Notes under the pieces: model-generated
Databases searched by the model: none
The model's input: only the letters and a program-made list of their open reading frames with translations
Told to the model about the DNA's origin: nothing
In this document: positions 35,816-44,886 of the stretch, piece after piece
How the letters are laid out: the number at the start of each line of letters is the position of its first letter
Position numbering within the stretch: position 1 is the stretch's first letter
Position numbers and translations under genes: made by a program
Assembly: GCA_020633235.1 (NCBI GenBank)
Contig: JACKEA010000003.1
Location: 682,001-746,000, forward strand
Length of the DNA: 64,000 nt
From: Polyangiaceae bacterium
GTDB taxonomy: Bacteria; Myxococcota_A; Polyangia; Polyangiales; Polyangiaceae
Direction of reading: 5' to 3'

Positions 35816-35823
35816 GGCTGGCT

Positions 35824-36318
35824 CTACTGGGCTACGTAGTCCGTGACGAGCACACGGCGAATCCGCTTCTCACCGATGGCCTTGGTCGTCACCTCCGACA
35901 GCTTCTTGCTGATCTCCGGGAAACGCTTTGGCTCGGTGACGTGCTCGAACGTTTGCGAGCGCAAGTAGGCGACGGCCGCCTCACGCCCGCGGGGTGAGTA
36001 GTGCTTGAAGTCCTCTTCCTTGACGGAATCGTCGAGCTCGAAGCTCAACACCACCTTCAGGTGATGCATGGTTCCGTCGTCGGCCATCACGTCCACCACG
36101 ATGGGCGACATCTGCGCCGTCGAGGTCACGGGTGGATCCGTCGGCGCCGAAGCCGATGGTGCCGGCGCCGCTGCGGCCTTGCCCAGCAAGCGCGGACCAA
36201 AGAAGACCCCGCCCACGCCCGCAGCCGCGGTCAACGCGACGGCGACGAGGATGAAAACGAGCTTGCCACGCGGCTTCTTCGTTTCCTCTGTCGGGGCTTT
36301 TTCTTCTTCTTCTTCCAC
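35824..36318 (-). CDS. fliL: Flagellar basal body-associated protein FliL
   Basis: A protein of 164 residues starting at GTG, with GGGAGGTG six bases upstream. It has a charged cytoplasmic tip, a single membrane helix at about 18-40, an Ala/Pro-rich linker and a periplasmic domain typical of FliL ('VVLSFELDDSVKEEDFKHYS', 'RIRRVLVTDYVAQ' at the end). FliL forms rings around the stator and increases torque. It follows flgE after 107 bp and precedes fliM by 8 bp. Confidence 0.93.
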   Translation of the reverse strand: MEEEEEKAPTEETKKPRGKLVFILVAVALTAAAGVGGVFFGPRLLGKAAAAPAPSASAPTDPPVTSTAQMSPIVVDVMADDGTMHHLKVVLSFELDDSVKEEDFKHYSPRGREAAVAYLRSQTFEHVTEPKRFPEISKKLSEVTTKAIGEKRIRRVLVTDYVAQ

Positions 36319-36425
36319 GAAAACACCTCCCTCGCGGAGCGAGGTGCCGACCGGAGAGGAGGTCTCCCCGGCCGGCTATGGAGTCGTACTGCGTCGAGCG
36401 ATCGAGTCCGCGAACGTCGCGAACG

Positions 36426-37721
36426 TCACCGCTTGATGTTGATCAGCTCCTGCAACATTTCGTCGGCAGTCGTGATCGTCTTGGAGTTGGCCGAGAAGGA
36501 CCGCTGGTGCTGGATCAGCCCCACGAACTCTTCCGCCAAATCCACGTTGGAGCCTTCGAGCGCTCCCGCAGCCACCGCGCCGCGACCACCGCTACCTGCG
36601 GTGCCCATGGCGCTGGTCCCGCTCTCACGGGTTTCGATCCACAGGTTTTGACCGGCGCGACCCAGTCCTTCGTTGGAACGGAACTTGGCGACGGCGAGCT
36701 GCCCCACCGCAACCTTCTGTCCGTTGGTGTAGAGACCCATCACGACGCCCTGGCCGTCCACCGTCACACCGGAGAAGTCTCCGGACGAGTAACCGTCCTG
36801 CGACTGCGCGGAGACGTTCGAGGGCGACGCGAACTGCGTGGTGCCATCGAGACCGGTACCGCCACCGGAAATGGGGTTGCCGAAGTCGAGGGTGATGGCC
36901 TGACCGGCAGTGGCGCCGGTGAAGTCCACGCTGACGGGCGTGGTGGCGGTGACCGTGTCCAGGGCGCCACTGGTGTTGAAGGTCAAGCTGCCAGCGCCGA
37001 CCTCCACGTTGGTGCCCGGAGCGGGCGGCGTGACCTCGTCACCGGAGGCGAGCACGTGGTAGTCCCAGGTGTTCGCACCGGTCTTGCGGAAGTACACGTC
37101 GAGGGAGTGCGCATTGCCGAGCGAATCGTACACCGTCATGGAGGACGAGAAGTTCGACGTGTTGCTCGGGTCCTGAGCATCCCACGGCGCCGTCGGCGTC
37201 GTCGCCGAGCTGTCGAGGTTCGCCGTGATCGACATGTTCTCCGTCGCGTTCGGCGGCAGAGCTGCCGTGGGCACCTTCAGAGACGAGACGCCGGCGGCGA
37301 AGGTCCCATCGGGGTTCGCTGCGTAGCCCTGCACCTGAAGGTTGCTCGAGTTGGTCAAATAGCCTTCGTTGTTGATGACGAACTGACCGGCGCGCGTGTA
37401 GAAGTTGCCGGACACGCCCGACACGTCGCCTTTCACGACGAAGAATCCGTCGCCGTTCAGGGCCAGGTCCGTCGACACGCCGGTGTTGGCGAGCGACCCC
37501 TGGGTGAACAGCTGCTGGATTCCACCCACGCGAACGCCCGAACCCGGCAGTGCCGATGCGGTGCCCGCTAGAATGGAGTGTCCCAGCACGTCGTGGAAGA
37601 TGACCCGTTGGCCCTTGAAGCCCACGGTGTTCACGTTGGCGATGTTGTCGCCAACGACTCCCAATGCCTCACCTTCAGCTCTCAGGCCTGAAACGCCCGA
37701 ATACATTGCCCGCAGTACCAT
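36426..37721 (-). CDS. flgE: Flagellar hook protein FlgE
   Basis: A protein of 431 residues that polymerises into the hook. The N-terminus 'MYSGVSGLRAEGEALGVVGD' with 'NIANVNTVGFKGQRV' and the C-terminal 'EEFVGLIQHQRSFSANSKTI' are the rod/hook helices; between them are the D1/D2 beta domains. The ATG at 37721 has AGGAGG upstream; the longer frame extends into flgD and is rejected. The N-terminus lacks the usual 'SF' but otherwise fits FlgE. Confidence 0.94.
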   Translation of the reverse strand: MVLRAMYSGVSGLRAEGEALGVVGDNIANVNTVGFKGQRVIFHDVLGHSILAGTASALPGSGVRVGGIQQLFTQGSLANTGVSTDLALNGDGFFVVKGDVSGVSGNFYTRAGQFVINNEGYLTNSSNLQVQGYAANPDGTFAAGVSSLKVPTAALPPNATENMSITANLDSSATTPTAPWDAQDPSNTSNFSSSMTVYDSLGNAHSLDVYFRKTGANTWDYHVLASGDEVTPPAPGTNVEVGAGSLTFNTSGALDTVTATTPVSVDFTGATAGQAITLDFGNPISGGGTGLDGTTQFASPSNVSAQSQDGYSSGDFSGVTVDGQGVVMGLYTNGQKVAVGQLAVAKFRSNEGLGRAGQNLWIETRESGTSAMGTAGSGGRGAVAAGALEGSNVDLAEEFVGLIQHQRSFSANSKTITTADEMLQELINIKR

Positions 37722-37756
37722 GGCGGCCTCCTGACTCCTGTTTCCTCGCTTGATGT

Positions 37757-38428
37757 CTACTTGGCTGAATCGACCTTGAGCAGGTCGGAAACCGGAACGC
37801 TGATCCCAGTATCGAGATGCAGCACCGGGTAGCCCTTGTCGAAGGACACGGCCGTGACCGTGCCTTTCGTCTCTTGCGTGACGGCGACCGTCTGGTCCGC
37901 GGCGTCCTTCGCCGTGACCGTCACGCTGTAGCTTCCTGCCGGCTGAACGACACCTGCGTCGTTGCGGCCGTCCCACATCAGTTGCGCGTTGCCCGCGCCC
38001 TTGGCGCCCACGTCGATGGTGCGCACCACTTCGCCGGCCTGATTGCGGATGGACACAGTGACCTTCTCCGCATCAGACGCCAGATTGAACGCCACCTGAG
38101 AGCCCACGCCGGTTCCGTCGACGGTGACCAGGTTGCCTTGAACGGTCGCGACCTTGCCCACCAGTGAAACGACCTGCGTGTTGGCCAAGCCGCGGTTCTG
38201 CAGGGCGAGCATGTCGAGGCGATCGTTGATGCCCATCGATTGCTCGAGCGACGAGAACTGCGCGAGCTCTGCCACGAACTGGGAGCTGTCCTGAGGCTTG
38301 AGGGGATCCTGATGACGAAGCTGGGCCACCAAGAGCTTCAAGAAGGCGTCCTGACCCATCGCCTGGTTTCCCGTCAGGGAAGACGTCAGCGAAGTCTGAC
38401 TGCTGACACCGGTGACTGAATCGACCAT
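37757..38428 (-). CDS. flgD: Hook assembly scaffold FlgD
   Basis: A protein of 223 residues. The conserved N-terminal export and capping part is 'MGQDAFLKLLVAQLRHQDPL', followed by 'VAELAQFSSLEQSMGINDRL'. The C-terminal half holds the FlgD Ig-like and Tudor domains ('QLMWDGRNDAGVVQPAGSYS'). The ATG at 38428 is preferred to a TTG at 38440, since GAGG lies six bases upstream. FlgD caps the growing hook. It lies between fliK and flgE, the usual order. Confidence 0.95.
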   Translation of the reverse strand: MVDSVTGVSSQTSLTSSLTGNQAMGQDAFLKLLVAQLRHQDPLKPQDSSQFVAELAQFSSLEQSMGINDRLDMLALQNRGLANTQVVSLVGKVATVQGNLVTVDGTGVGSQVAFNLASDAEKVTVSIRNQAGEVVRTIDVGAKGAGNAQLMWDGRNDAGVVQPAGSYSVTVTAKDAADQTVAVTQETKGTVTAVSFDKGYPVLHLDTGISVPVSDLLKVDSAK

Positions 38429-38436
38429 TCCTTGCC

Positions 38437-39030
38437 TCAACCGAAAAAGTTCAATCGTCGCGAGCCACGGCGCTTGCGTTCTGCTTCACCGTGTTTCGCG
38501 TCGTTTGCATCCGAGTACCTTTGCCTCGCCATCCCTCGTGCAAGGACGGTGCCGAGGTTCTGCGTCTCGACAACCTGCACCGATCGCACGTCGAGCCCGG
38601 AGGCCTTGAGAGCGAGCTCCAAAGCGCGTCGTTCAGGCTCGAAAATGGCTTTGGTTTGCGCATGTTCCACGCCCAACCACACCCTCACACCGCCCGCGGA
38701 ACGGTCCACCACCACGGCCACGTCGCCCAGCTCACCTGTGCTGACGTCCAGGCGAATTCGCGAGGTGCTCGACGTCTCCGAGCTCTCCGACGTCGTCGCG
38801 GTCGGCATGGAAGCGCCGCTGGGCGTCAGGGAACCGTCACTCGTCTGCCAATCCGTCGGCGGCTCGGCGGTGAGTGCACGCGGAGCTGGTCCTTCGTCGC
38901 GCGTGAGGGTGGTCAAGAGTGCCGCCGCCCAACGCTCGGCCTCGTCACGGCGCAGCTTCGCGTCGCGTGCCTCTCTGCTGGCCTGCGCCAGATCCGGAGC
39001 GGTCGCGCCCAAGGGCCGATCCATGCTCAT
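38437..39030 (-). CDS. fliK: Short FliK-type hook-length control protein
   Basis: A protein of 197 residues, roughly half the usual FliK length. The C-terminal part 'IRLDVSTGELGDVAVVVDRS' with 'ALKASGLDVRSVQVVE' matches the FliK/Flg_hook domain that triggers the FlhB switch; the N-terminal ruler region is only about 90 residues, polar and low in structure. The tail is basic (KRRGSRR). The start overlaps the fliJ stop (ATGA) and flgD follows by 8 bp, exactly where fliK normally lies. Identification is by domain pattern and position. Confidence 0.75.
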   Translation of the reverse strand: MSMDRPLGATAPDLAQASREARDAKLRRDEAERWAAALLTTLTRDEGPAPRALTAEPPTDWQTSDGSLTPSGASMPTATTSESSETSSTSRIRLDVSTGELGDVAVVVDRSAGGVRVWLGVEHAQTKAIFEPERRALELALKASGLDVRSVQVVETQNLGTVLARGMARQRYSDANDAKHGEAERKRRGSRRLNFFG

Positions 39031-39470
39031 CGAGACCCCTTGCGGGAACGCTGGGCGAGCTCGTCGTGGAGGCGTCGCTCCTTGCGTTCGTTCGCGCGGT
39101 CTTCGTGCTGCTTCAGGCGCTGGTCCAACACCTCGATGCGCTGCAAGGCCTGGCGGGCCGCGAGCACCTGATTCCGAGCCTGCTCTCTGGCCGTCTCGGC
39201 CCGAGACAGCGCCAACCCCGCAGCGTCGCGGTACAGGCCACACAGCTCGAGCCACTCGTTGGCCTCGGCCCAGGTGGACCCCTCCACGGGCGCCTGCGCC
39301 GCACCCTGCCTCAGGGCAACTGCCCCGTCGTGGCGTTCGTATTCCAGCAGCGCCCGTTCGCGCGCGGACTGCTCGCGCTCGGTCGCCCGACCGAACTCTC
39401 CGACGCGCTCGTCCAGCTGCTTCTGGCGCAGCTTGGCCAATTTCTGGAGCCGTACCCTGCGTGCGTTCAC
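39027..39470 (-). CDS. fliJ: Flagellar export chaperone-like FliJ
   Basis: A protein of 147 residues, almost all alpha helix with heptad patterns ('RLQKLAKLRQKQLDERVGEF' at the start). FliJ is a coiled coil that fits in the FliI ring and contacts FlhA. The family is poorly conserved; the call uses length, coiled-coil character, and its place directly after fliI with a four-base overlap. Confidence 0.85.
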   Translation of the reverse strand: MNARRVRLQKLAKLRQKQLDERVGEFGRATEREQSARERALLEYERHDGAVALRQGAAQAPVEGSTWAEANEWLELCGLYRDAAGLALSRAETAREQARNQVLAARQALQRIEVLDQRLKQHEDRANERKERRLHDELAQRSRKGSR

Positions 39471-40786
39471 GCCGACCTCCGGGAGTTACGGGTCAACACC
39501 GCGAGACGCGCCAGGGTCTGGGCGGCGTCGGTGGTCTCTTCCACCCCCTGGCGCAAGAACGCGTCGATCTGGGGCATCAGCTCCAGTGCCATCTCCACCC
39601 TCGGATCGCTGCCTTGGACGTAAGCGCCCACCTGGATCAGGTCGCTCACCTCCCGGTGCGCGCCCAGCAGCTCGCGGACGAATCCCGCGGCCCGCAGGTG
39701 CGGCTCTTCCGCAACGTCCGGTGCCAGACGCGAGACGCTCGCCAGCACGTCGACCGCCGGGAAGTGCCCACGCTCCGCCAGCTCTCGCGACAGCACGATG
39801 TGGCCGTCGAGAATGCCGCGCACGGCGTCCGCGATGGGGTCGCTCATGTCGTCGCCCTCCACCAGCACCGTGTAGAGCGCGGTTATCACGCCGTCTCCCG
39901 GCCCAGTGCCGGCCCGCTCCAGCAGGCGTGGGAGCGCAGCGAAGACGCTGGGGGGATAACCCTTGGTCGCGGGAGGCTCGCCAGCGGCGAGGGCCGCTTC
40001 TCTGAGCGCCATCGCGTAGCGCGTCACCGAGTCCATCACCAGCAGCACGCTCTTGCCCTGGTTCCTGAAGTACTCCGCGATGGCGGTGGCGGCTTCCGCG
40101 CCGCGCGCCCGCACCAGCGGCGGTTGGTCGCTGGTGGCGGTCACCACCACGGAACGGGCCAGACCCTGTGGGCCGAGGGCGTTCTTGATGAAGTCGTTGA
40201 GCTCGCGACCGCGCTCCCCGATCAGCGCCACCACGTTGACGTCCGCCTGGGACGAGCGGCAGATCATGCCGAGCAGGGTGCTCTTGCCCACGCCGGCGCC
40301 GGCAAAGATGCCCATGCGCTGCCCCACGCCCAGCGGCAGCATGCCGTCCACCGCGCGGATCCCGGTGGCGAAGGGCTGCTCGATGGCGCGCCGGGCGAAC
40401 GGCGGCGGCGGGGCGGCATGAACCGAGCACATGCGATCCGCCGGCGGCAAGGGCCGACCGTCCAAGGGCCGCCCGAACGAGTCGATGACTCGTCCGAGAA
40501 GCTCCGGAGAACCCACGATGGTGGCACCGCGATTGGTGCGGGTGACGCGAGCCCCGGGACGGATGCCGGAGAGCGAGCCCAGGGGCGTGGTCAGCAGGCG
40601 TCCTTTGCGGAAGCCCACCACCTCGAGCTCGAGCTCCCCGCCATCGTGGGAGTCCACCGCGAGGGTGTCGCCGACTGCCGCCCGAAGCCCGCCCACCTCC
40701 ACGATCAGCCCTACGACCTCCAACACGATCCCTCGCGGGGCGTGGGCCGGTGCATGACGAGCGCGCTCGATCAGTCGATGCAGCAT
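39467..40786 (-). CDS. fliI: Flagellar export ATPase FliI
   Basis: A protein of 439 residues related to F1-ATPase beta subunits. Walker A is 'GIFAGAGVGKSTLLGM' near residue 160, followed by 'ALIGERGRELNDFI' and Walker B 'SVLLVMDSVTRYAMALRE'. It energises unloading of export substrates. The upstream neighbour is its regulator fliH (18 bp gap) and fliJ overlaps its 3' end. Confidence 0.97.
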   Translation of the reverse strand: MLHRLIERARHAPAHAPRGIVLEVVGLIVEVGGLRAAVGDTLAVDSHDGGELELEVVGFRKGRLLTTPLGSLSGIRPGARVTRTNRGATIVGSPELLGRVIDSFGRPLDGRPLPPADRMCSVHAAPPPPFARRAIEQPFATGIRAVDGMLPLGVGQRMGIFAGAGVGKSTLLGMICRSSQADVNVVALIGERGRELNDFIKNALGPQGLARSVVVTATSDQPPLVRARGAEAATAIAEYFRNQGKSVLLVMDSVTRYAMALREAALAAGEPPATKGYPPSVFAALPRLLERAGTGPGDGVITALYTVLVEGDDMSDPIADAVRGILDGHIVLSRELAERGHFPAVDVLASVSRLAPDVAEEPHLRAAGFVRELLGAHREVSDLIQVGAYVQGSDPRVEMALELMPQIDAFLRQGVEETTDAAQTLARLAVLTRNSRRSA

Positions 40787-40804
40787 GGTGAAGCGGGTCG
40801 CCCG

Positions 40805-41497
40805 TCAGCCTGGCGGGCTCGACTCGGGCTTCAATGCTTGCAACAACGTTGCCAGCCGCTCCTCCACGCTCTCGTCCACCCGGCCGAGCTCCGTCTCCAC
40901 GACACAGCCGTAGGGGGAGAGCGAGCTGTCCAGGCGCACGTCCACGGCCCCTGGCTCCGACGACAGCCGTTCCTCGACTTCGTCCAGAAGGTCGACAAAT
41001 CCGCTTCCGAGTCGGACCAACAAGCGATCGTGCTGACCGAGGGCTTCGACGCCCTCGGAGACCAGATCGTGGATGATGCGCGGATCGATGGACAGCTCCC
41101 GTGCGATGACGCGCTGAGCGATGATGGCCGCGAGCTCCGCCAATTGGCTGGCGGTCTGCGCCAGAAGCTCGGCGCGCACCGTGGTCAGCTGCTCGATGGC
41201 GTCGACCAGAGCCTCGGTCAGCCGGGGATCGACGCTGGGCCTCGGGGGCGGGACCAGCTCGGACGGTGTCGGCTCGACGACTGCGGGGGCGTGCCGGAGC
41301 TCCTCTGGCGGGGGACGCTCGGAAGCCGCGGCGATTTCCCGGTGCAGCGCCTGAACGAACTCCTGCGGCAGGCTCGCCGGGACCGGAACCGAAGACTCCG
41401 TGATCGATACCCGCTGCTTGGCGACCCAAGAAGGACAGCGCCGGCCGGGTGGAGTGACGTCCAAGAACGCGGCGGTTCGGTGCCGTTCAGACGACAT
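40805..41497 (-). CDS. fliH: Flagellar export ATPase regulator FliH
   Basis: A protein of 230 residues. The N-terminal 100 residues are Pro/Glu-rich and variable. The C-terminal half matches FliH ('VIARELSIDPRIIHDLVSEG', 'RLDSSLSPYGCVVETELGRV', with the Gly-Cys-x-Val-Glu-Thr pattern). FliH holds FliI inactive and links it to FliN. It overlaps fliG by 11 bases and precedes fliI. Confidence 0.9.
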   Translation of the reverse strand: MSSERHRTAAFLDVTPPGRRCPSWVAKQRVSITESSVPVPASLPQEFVQALHREIAAASERPPPEELRHAPAVVEPTPSELVPPPRPSVDPRLTEALVDAIEQLTTVRAELLAQTASQLAELAAIIAQRVIARELSIDPRIIHDLVSEGVEALGQHDRLLVRLGSGFVDLLDEVEERLSSEPGAVDVRLDSSLSPYGCVVETELGRVDESVEERLATLLQALKPESSPPG

Positions 41498-42467
41498 CGC
41501 CGTCGCTTCCTTCGAGAGAAATCACCCCTTCGCTCTCGAGCTGCAGCGCAGCTTCCACGATTTCGCGCTGAGCGGCATCCACCTCCGAGAGCCGCACGGC
41601 ACCCATGATTTCCATGTCTTCGCGGATGCGATCCGCGGCGCGCTTGCTCATGCCCTTGAAGATGTGGGCAGTGAGCTCCTCGCTGGCGGTCTTCAGCGCC
41701 ACCGTGAGCCGTTCCGAGGGCACCAGCTCCAAGACTGCCCGCAGGCCGCGGGCGTCGAGGGCCTTGAGGTCCTCGAAGCTGTACATGGCCCGGCGGATCT
41801 CCTGTGCCAGCTCGGGGTTGTCCTCCTGGACGCTGGCCAAGAGCGCCTCCCCCGTTGCTCGGCCCAGACGACGAACCAGAGCGGCGGAGCGGCTGATGCC
41901 ATCCACCGATACGGCGGCCTCGGCCTCGGCCGGAGGCAGCTCGGCGCCGAGCGCTTCGGCCACTTCCTCGAGCAAACCCGCCGGAACCTCGGTCATGGTA
42001 CCGAGCCGCTCGAGGATCACGGGGCGCAGCGCCTCCGACATTTGCGCCAACACCTGCGAAGCGCGGTCGGCATCGAGCTGCGACAGGATCGCCGCAGCGA
42101 TCTGCGGGTGCTCCGCCTCGAGCACCACCGCCAGGGCCGACGGCGCCGCTTCGGCAACTCTGTCCATCGCCGTCTGGGGTGCATCCACGAAGATTTCCTG
42201 GGTCTTGGCGTCGCCCAAGGCCTTGGTGGCGATGCGCCGCAGGTAGCGCACGCCGTCTCGAGGAACCGCGACCGCCTCGCGGCTGGCGCCAATGAACTCC
42301 CGGTACACCTCGTCCAACGCCGTGGCGGGAACCGATCGCATCAAGCTCGCCACCTCTCGCAGGCGCCGCACCTCGGAGACATCCAGCTCGGCGAGGATGG
42401 GCGTGGCCGCTGTCTCATCTAGGGACAGCAACATCAGCACCGCCTTCTCTGGACCGGTGAGCTCCAT
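41487..42467 (-). CDS. fliG: Flagellar motor switch protein FliG
   Basis: A protein of 326 residues. Three helical domains are seen: the N-terminal FliF-binding part ('TGPEKAVLMLLSLDETAATP'), a middle FliM-binding part containing 'EHPQIAAAILSQLDADRASQ' (the EHPQ motif), and a C-terminal torque domain ('MYSFEDLKALDARGLRAVLE', 'SKRAADRIREDMEIMG') with the charged residues that meet MotA. It follows fliF by 19 bp and overlaps fliH. Confidence 0.96.
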   Translation of the reverse strand: MELTGPEKAVLMLLSLDETAATPILAELDVSEVRRLREVASLMRSVPATALDEVYREFIGASREAVAVPRDGVRYLRRIATKALGDAKTQEIFVDAPQTAMDRVAEAAPSALAVVLEAEHPQIAAAILSQLDADRASQVLAQMSEALRPVILERLGTMTEVPAGLLEEVAEALGAELPPAEAEAAVSVDGISRSAALVRRLGRATGEALLASVQEDNPELAQEIRRAMYSFEDLKALDARGLRAVLELVPSERLTVALKTASEELTAHIFKGMSKRAADRIREDMEIMGAVRLSEVDAAQREIVEAALQLESEGVISLEGSDGDVV

Positions 42468-42486
42468 CGCTACGCTCCTTCACATG

Positions 42487-44118
42487 CTAGGAGCGTGCCT
42501 GGGGCTGTGCCGCGGCCGAGAGCCACTTGCGGAGCACCACGGCCGCCGTCGCGGGATCCTGCGCTGCCAGCTCCAAAGCCTTGGATTTCAGCTCGGCAGC
42601 GTTCGGTCGGGGGTCGGCCATCAGCGCTCGAATGTCGGGAGCCGCGGATAGCTGCTCGGCGGCTTTCTCCACCGACGCAATGGCCTTGGCCTGGCGGATG
42701 CTGGCCTTCCTTCCCTTACGAACCAGCACCAAAAGCGCGATGAACGCGATCAGCGCGGCACCGCCGGCGGCCAGGTAGGGCGCATAGCGCCGCCACCAAG
42801 GCAATGGCGGTGGGGGTGTCAGATCTCCGTCGCTCACCTTGGCGAACTCCATGGTCTGGAGCTCCACGCTGTCGCCGCGGTTGGTGCTGAAGCCGACGGC
42901 GTTCTTCACGATGTCCTCGAGGCGCTTCATGTCCTGCTTGCTGCGCCCGACGTACACGGACTTGCCGTCGCGCTGCTCGTAGCGTCCGTTGACGAGAACG
43001 GCGACGGAAATGCGCTCGATGTCGCCGGGTGGGGTCGACATCTTCTCGGTGACCTTGTCCACTTCCCAGTTCCGGGTGTGGCTCCGCCGACTGGTTCCGC
43101 CGGGACCTGCAGCCGCGAGCGCCTCTTCCGGAGGCGCGGTGCCCTCGTCCACGGCATCCGGAAGGTTGCTGCGCGCGCCCGGAACCCCTGCAACCCCGGC
43201 CTCCCCAGCGCCGCTGCCCTCGATCACCTCGTGCTCGCTGCGCAGCGCGGTTTTGTTGGGCTCGTAGTGCTCTTCCGTGCGTTCTTTGCTGCGACTGTCC
43301 AGGGCGACGTTGACGCGAACGTCGGCATTTCCCGCTCCCACCACCCGCTCGAGCTGCTCTTTCACCAGGGATTCCATCTGGGAGGCCACGGCTCGGGCGT
43401 TCTCGGTGTGCAGATCCGCGAGGCTCCCGGCTCCCACCGCATCTCCGGTCACCGGCCGATGCAGCGTGAGGCCCTCGGTGCTCACCACGCTGACCCGATC
43501 GCGACCCAAGCCCGGAACCGCGGTGCTCACCAGGTGCACGATCGCCGACACCTCACGCTTGCCGAACCCCGCGGGATTCTTCAGCTTGAGGACCACCGAC
43601 GCCGACGCTTCTTGCTCCCGGCTGGCGAACAGGCGCCGCTCCGGGAGCACCAGGTGAACCCTGGCGGCAGAAACACCCTCCAGTGTACCGATGGAACGCG
43701 CGAGCTCGCCCTCCAGGGCGCGTTTCAAGCTCACGTGCTGCTCGAACTCGGTGGCGCCGATTTGCGACTTGTCGAACAGCTCGAACCCCACGCCCGAACC
43801 TCGCGGCAAACCCGCTCCGGCCAGCTCCAGCCGCAAGGCGTGAACGCGCTCGTCGGGCACCTTGATGGCCGTGCCGCTGTCGTCCAACTTGTAGGGCACC
43901 TGCTGCGCTTCGAGCTTTTGCACGATCGCGGCGGCGTCTTCGGTGGAAAGGTCGGTGTACAGGTAGCCGTAGCGGATCTGGGAGTTCCACCAAGAAACCG
44001 CCAGCACCGTCAGCAGAGCGCCAACGGTCAGTGTCACCAGCGCCAATCTCTTGGCGGTCGGCAGCTGCGCCCAGAAGAGCGCAATCTGCTCGAACACTGC
44101 TTTGAGGCGAGGCGGCAC
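42487..44118 (-). CDS. fliF: Flagellar MS-ring protein FliF
   Basis: A protein of 543 residues. Two membrane helices flank a periplasmic ring-building region: one at about 23-42 and one near 445-465 ('YLAAGGAALIAFIALLVLVR'). Ring motifs include 'DLSTEDAAAIVQKLEAQQVP' and 'ARVHLVLPERRLFAS'. The C-terminal tail that binds FliG is present. This is a normal FliF length. It follows fliE by 11 bp. Confidence 0.96.
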   Translation of the reverse strand: MPPRLKAVFEQIALFWAQLPTAKRLALVTLTVGALLTVLAVSWWNSQIRYGYLYTDLSTEDAAAIVQKLEAQQVPYKLDDSGTAIKVPDERVHALRLELAGAGLPRGSGVGFELFDKSQIGATEFEQHVSLKRALEGELARSIGTLEGVSAARVHLVLPERRLFASREQEASASVVLKLKNPAGFGKREVSAIVHLVSTAVPGLGRDRVSVVSTEGLTLHRPVTGDAVGAGSLADLHTENARAVASQMESLVKEQLERVVGAGNADVRVNVALDSRSKERTEEHYEPNKTALRSEHEVIEGSGAGEAGVAGVPGARSNLPDAVDEGTAPPEEALAAAGPGGTSRRSHTRNWEVDKVTEKMSTPPGDIERISVAVLVNGRYEQRDGKSVYVGRSKQDMKRLEDIVKNAVGFSTNRGDSVELQTMEFAKVSDGDLTPPPPLPWWRRYAPYLAAGGAALIAFIALLVLVRKGRKASIRQAKAIASVEKAAEQLSAAPDIRALMADPRPNAAELKSKALELAAQDPATAAVVLRKWLSAAAQPQARS

Positions 44119-44129
44119 CCTTCACTCCC

Positions 44130-44435
44130 TTAGATCTGCATGCGCCAGAGCTCGAAGAACGCGTCGACGACCTTGTTGCGCATGGTTCCGACCATCCTGA
44201 GCTCGATCTCCGCCTTGGACAGTGCGAGCATCGTGCCGTGGATGTCGTCGCGCTGTCCGGCGGCAAACGCTTCTCCAGCTTGGTCCGCCGCCTGGATGCG
44301 CTCGTTGGCGGTCGCCACCACGTTCTTCAACAAATCGCCAAATCCATCGACTTTTTCCGGCTTTTCTTGCAGCGCCGAGGTGGCCTGGGGGTCGCGTACG
44401 ACCAGCGGCAGCGTGGGCCCGTCGATCGGCAACAT
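44130..44435 (-). CDS. fliE: Rod-MS ring junction protein FliE
   Basis: A protein of 101 residues (a GTG one codon upstream is the alternative start). It is helical and ends with 'SKAEIELRMVGTMRNKVVDA', the FliE C-terminal signature. FliE is the first protein exported and links the MS ring to the rod. Its start overlaps the flgC stop. Confidence 0.94.
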   Translation of the reverse strand: MLPIDGPTLPLVVRDPQATSALQEKPEKVDGFGDLLKNVVATANERIQAADQAGEAFAAGQRDDIHGTMLALSKAEIELRMVGTMRNKVVDAFFELWRMQI

Positions 44436-44866
44436 CACGCCCTGCCGATGTCGATGGCCGAGCGGGCCATCTGCTTGATGGTGTCGATGGAGGTGACGCC
44501 GGCCTCGTAGGCGCGCGACGCCGTGATCATGTTGACCATTTCCTCCACGGCGTTGACGTTCGGATACTCGACGTAGCCGTCAGCATTGGCGTCCGGGTGA
44601 CCCGGTTCGTACACCAGCTGACCGGGGCGCTGGTCCTCGACCAATCGCGCCACTTTAACCAAGGAAACGCCGGCGCCCGCCGAAGCCGCCCCAGAGCGAT
44701 CCAGGGTCATGGCTTCGAACAGGGGATCCACCCGCTTGTAAGGTCCCCCGGCTGCGGTGCGCGTGGTGCGCGCATTGGCGAGATTGCCGGCGATCGTGTT
44801 CATGCGGATGCGCTCGGCCGAGAGGCCCGAGGCCGCCACTTCCATTGCACTGAATACGCCGAGCAT
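44435..44866 (-). CDS. flgC: Flagellar proximal rod protein FlgC
   Basis: A protein of 143 residues. The N-terminal rod helix reads 'FSAMEVAASGLSAERIRMNT' with 'IAGNLANA', the centre has the FlgC pattern 'PYKRVDPLFEAM' and 'DPNAD-type' Pro/Asp residues ('GHPDANADGYVEYPNVN'), and the C-terminal helix is 'MVNMITASRAYEAGVTSIDT'. It follows flgB by 20 bp. Confidence 0.96.
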   Translation of the reverse strand: MLGVFSAMEVAASGLSAERIRMNTIAGNLANARTTRTAAGGPYKRVDPLFEAMTLDRSGAASAGAGVSLVKVARLVEDQRPGQLVYEPGHPDANADGYVEYPNVNAVEEMVNMITASRAYEAGVTSIDTIKQMARSAIDIGRA

Positions 44867-44886
44867 TTCCGTTGCCTTTCTGCGGG

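Noticed and set aside
36351..36376. GGAGA..TCTCC hairpin between flgE and fliL
   Set aside because: The stem is only five bases and overlaps no transcription signal; too weak to call a terminator.
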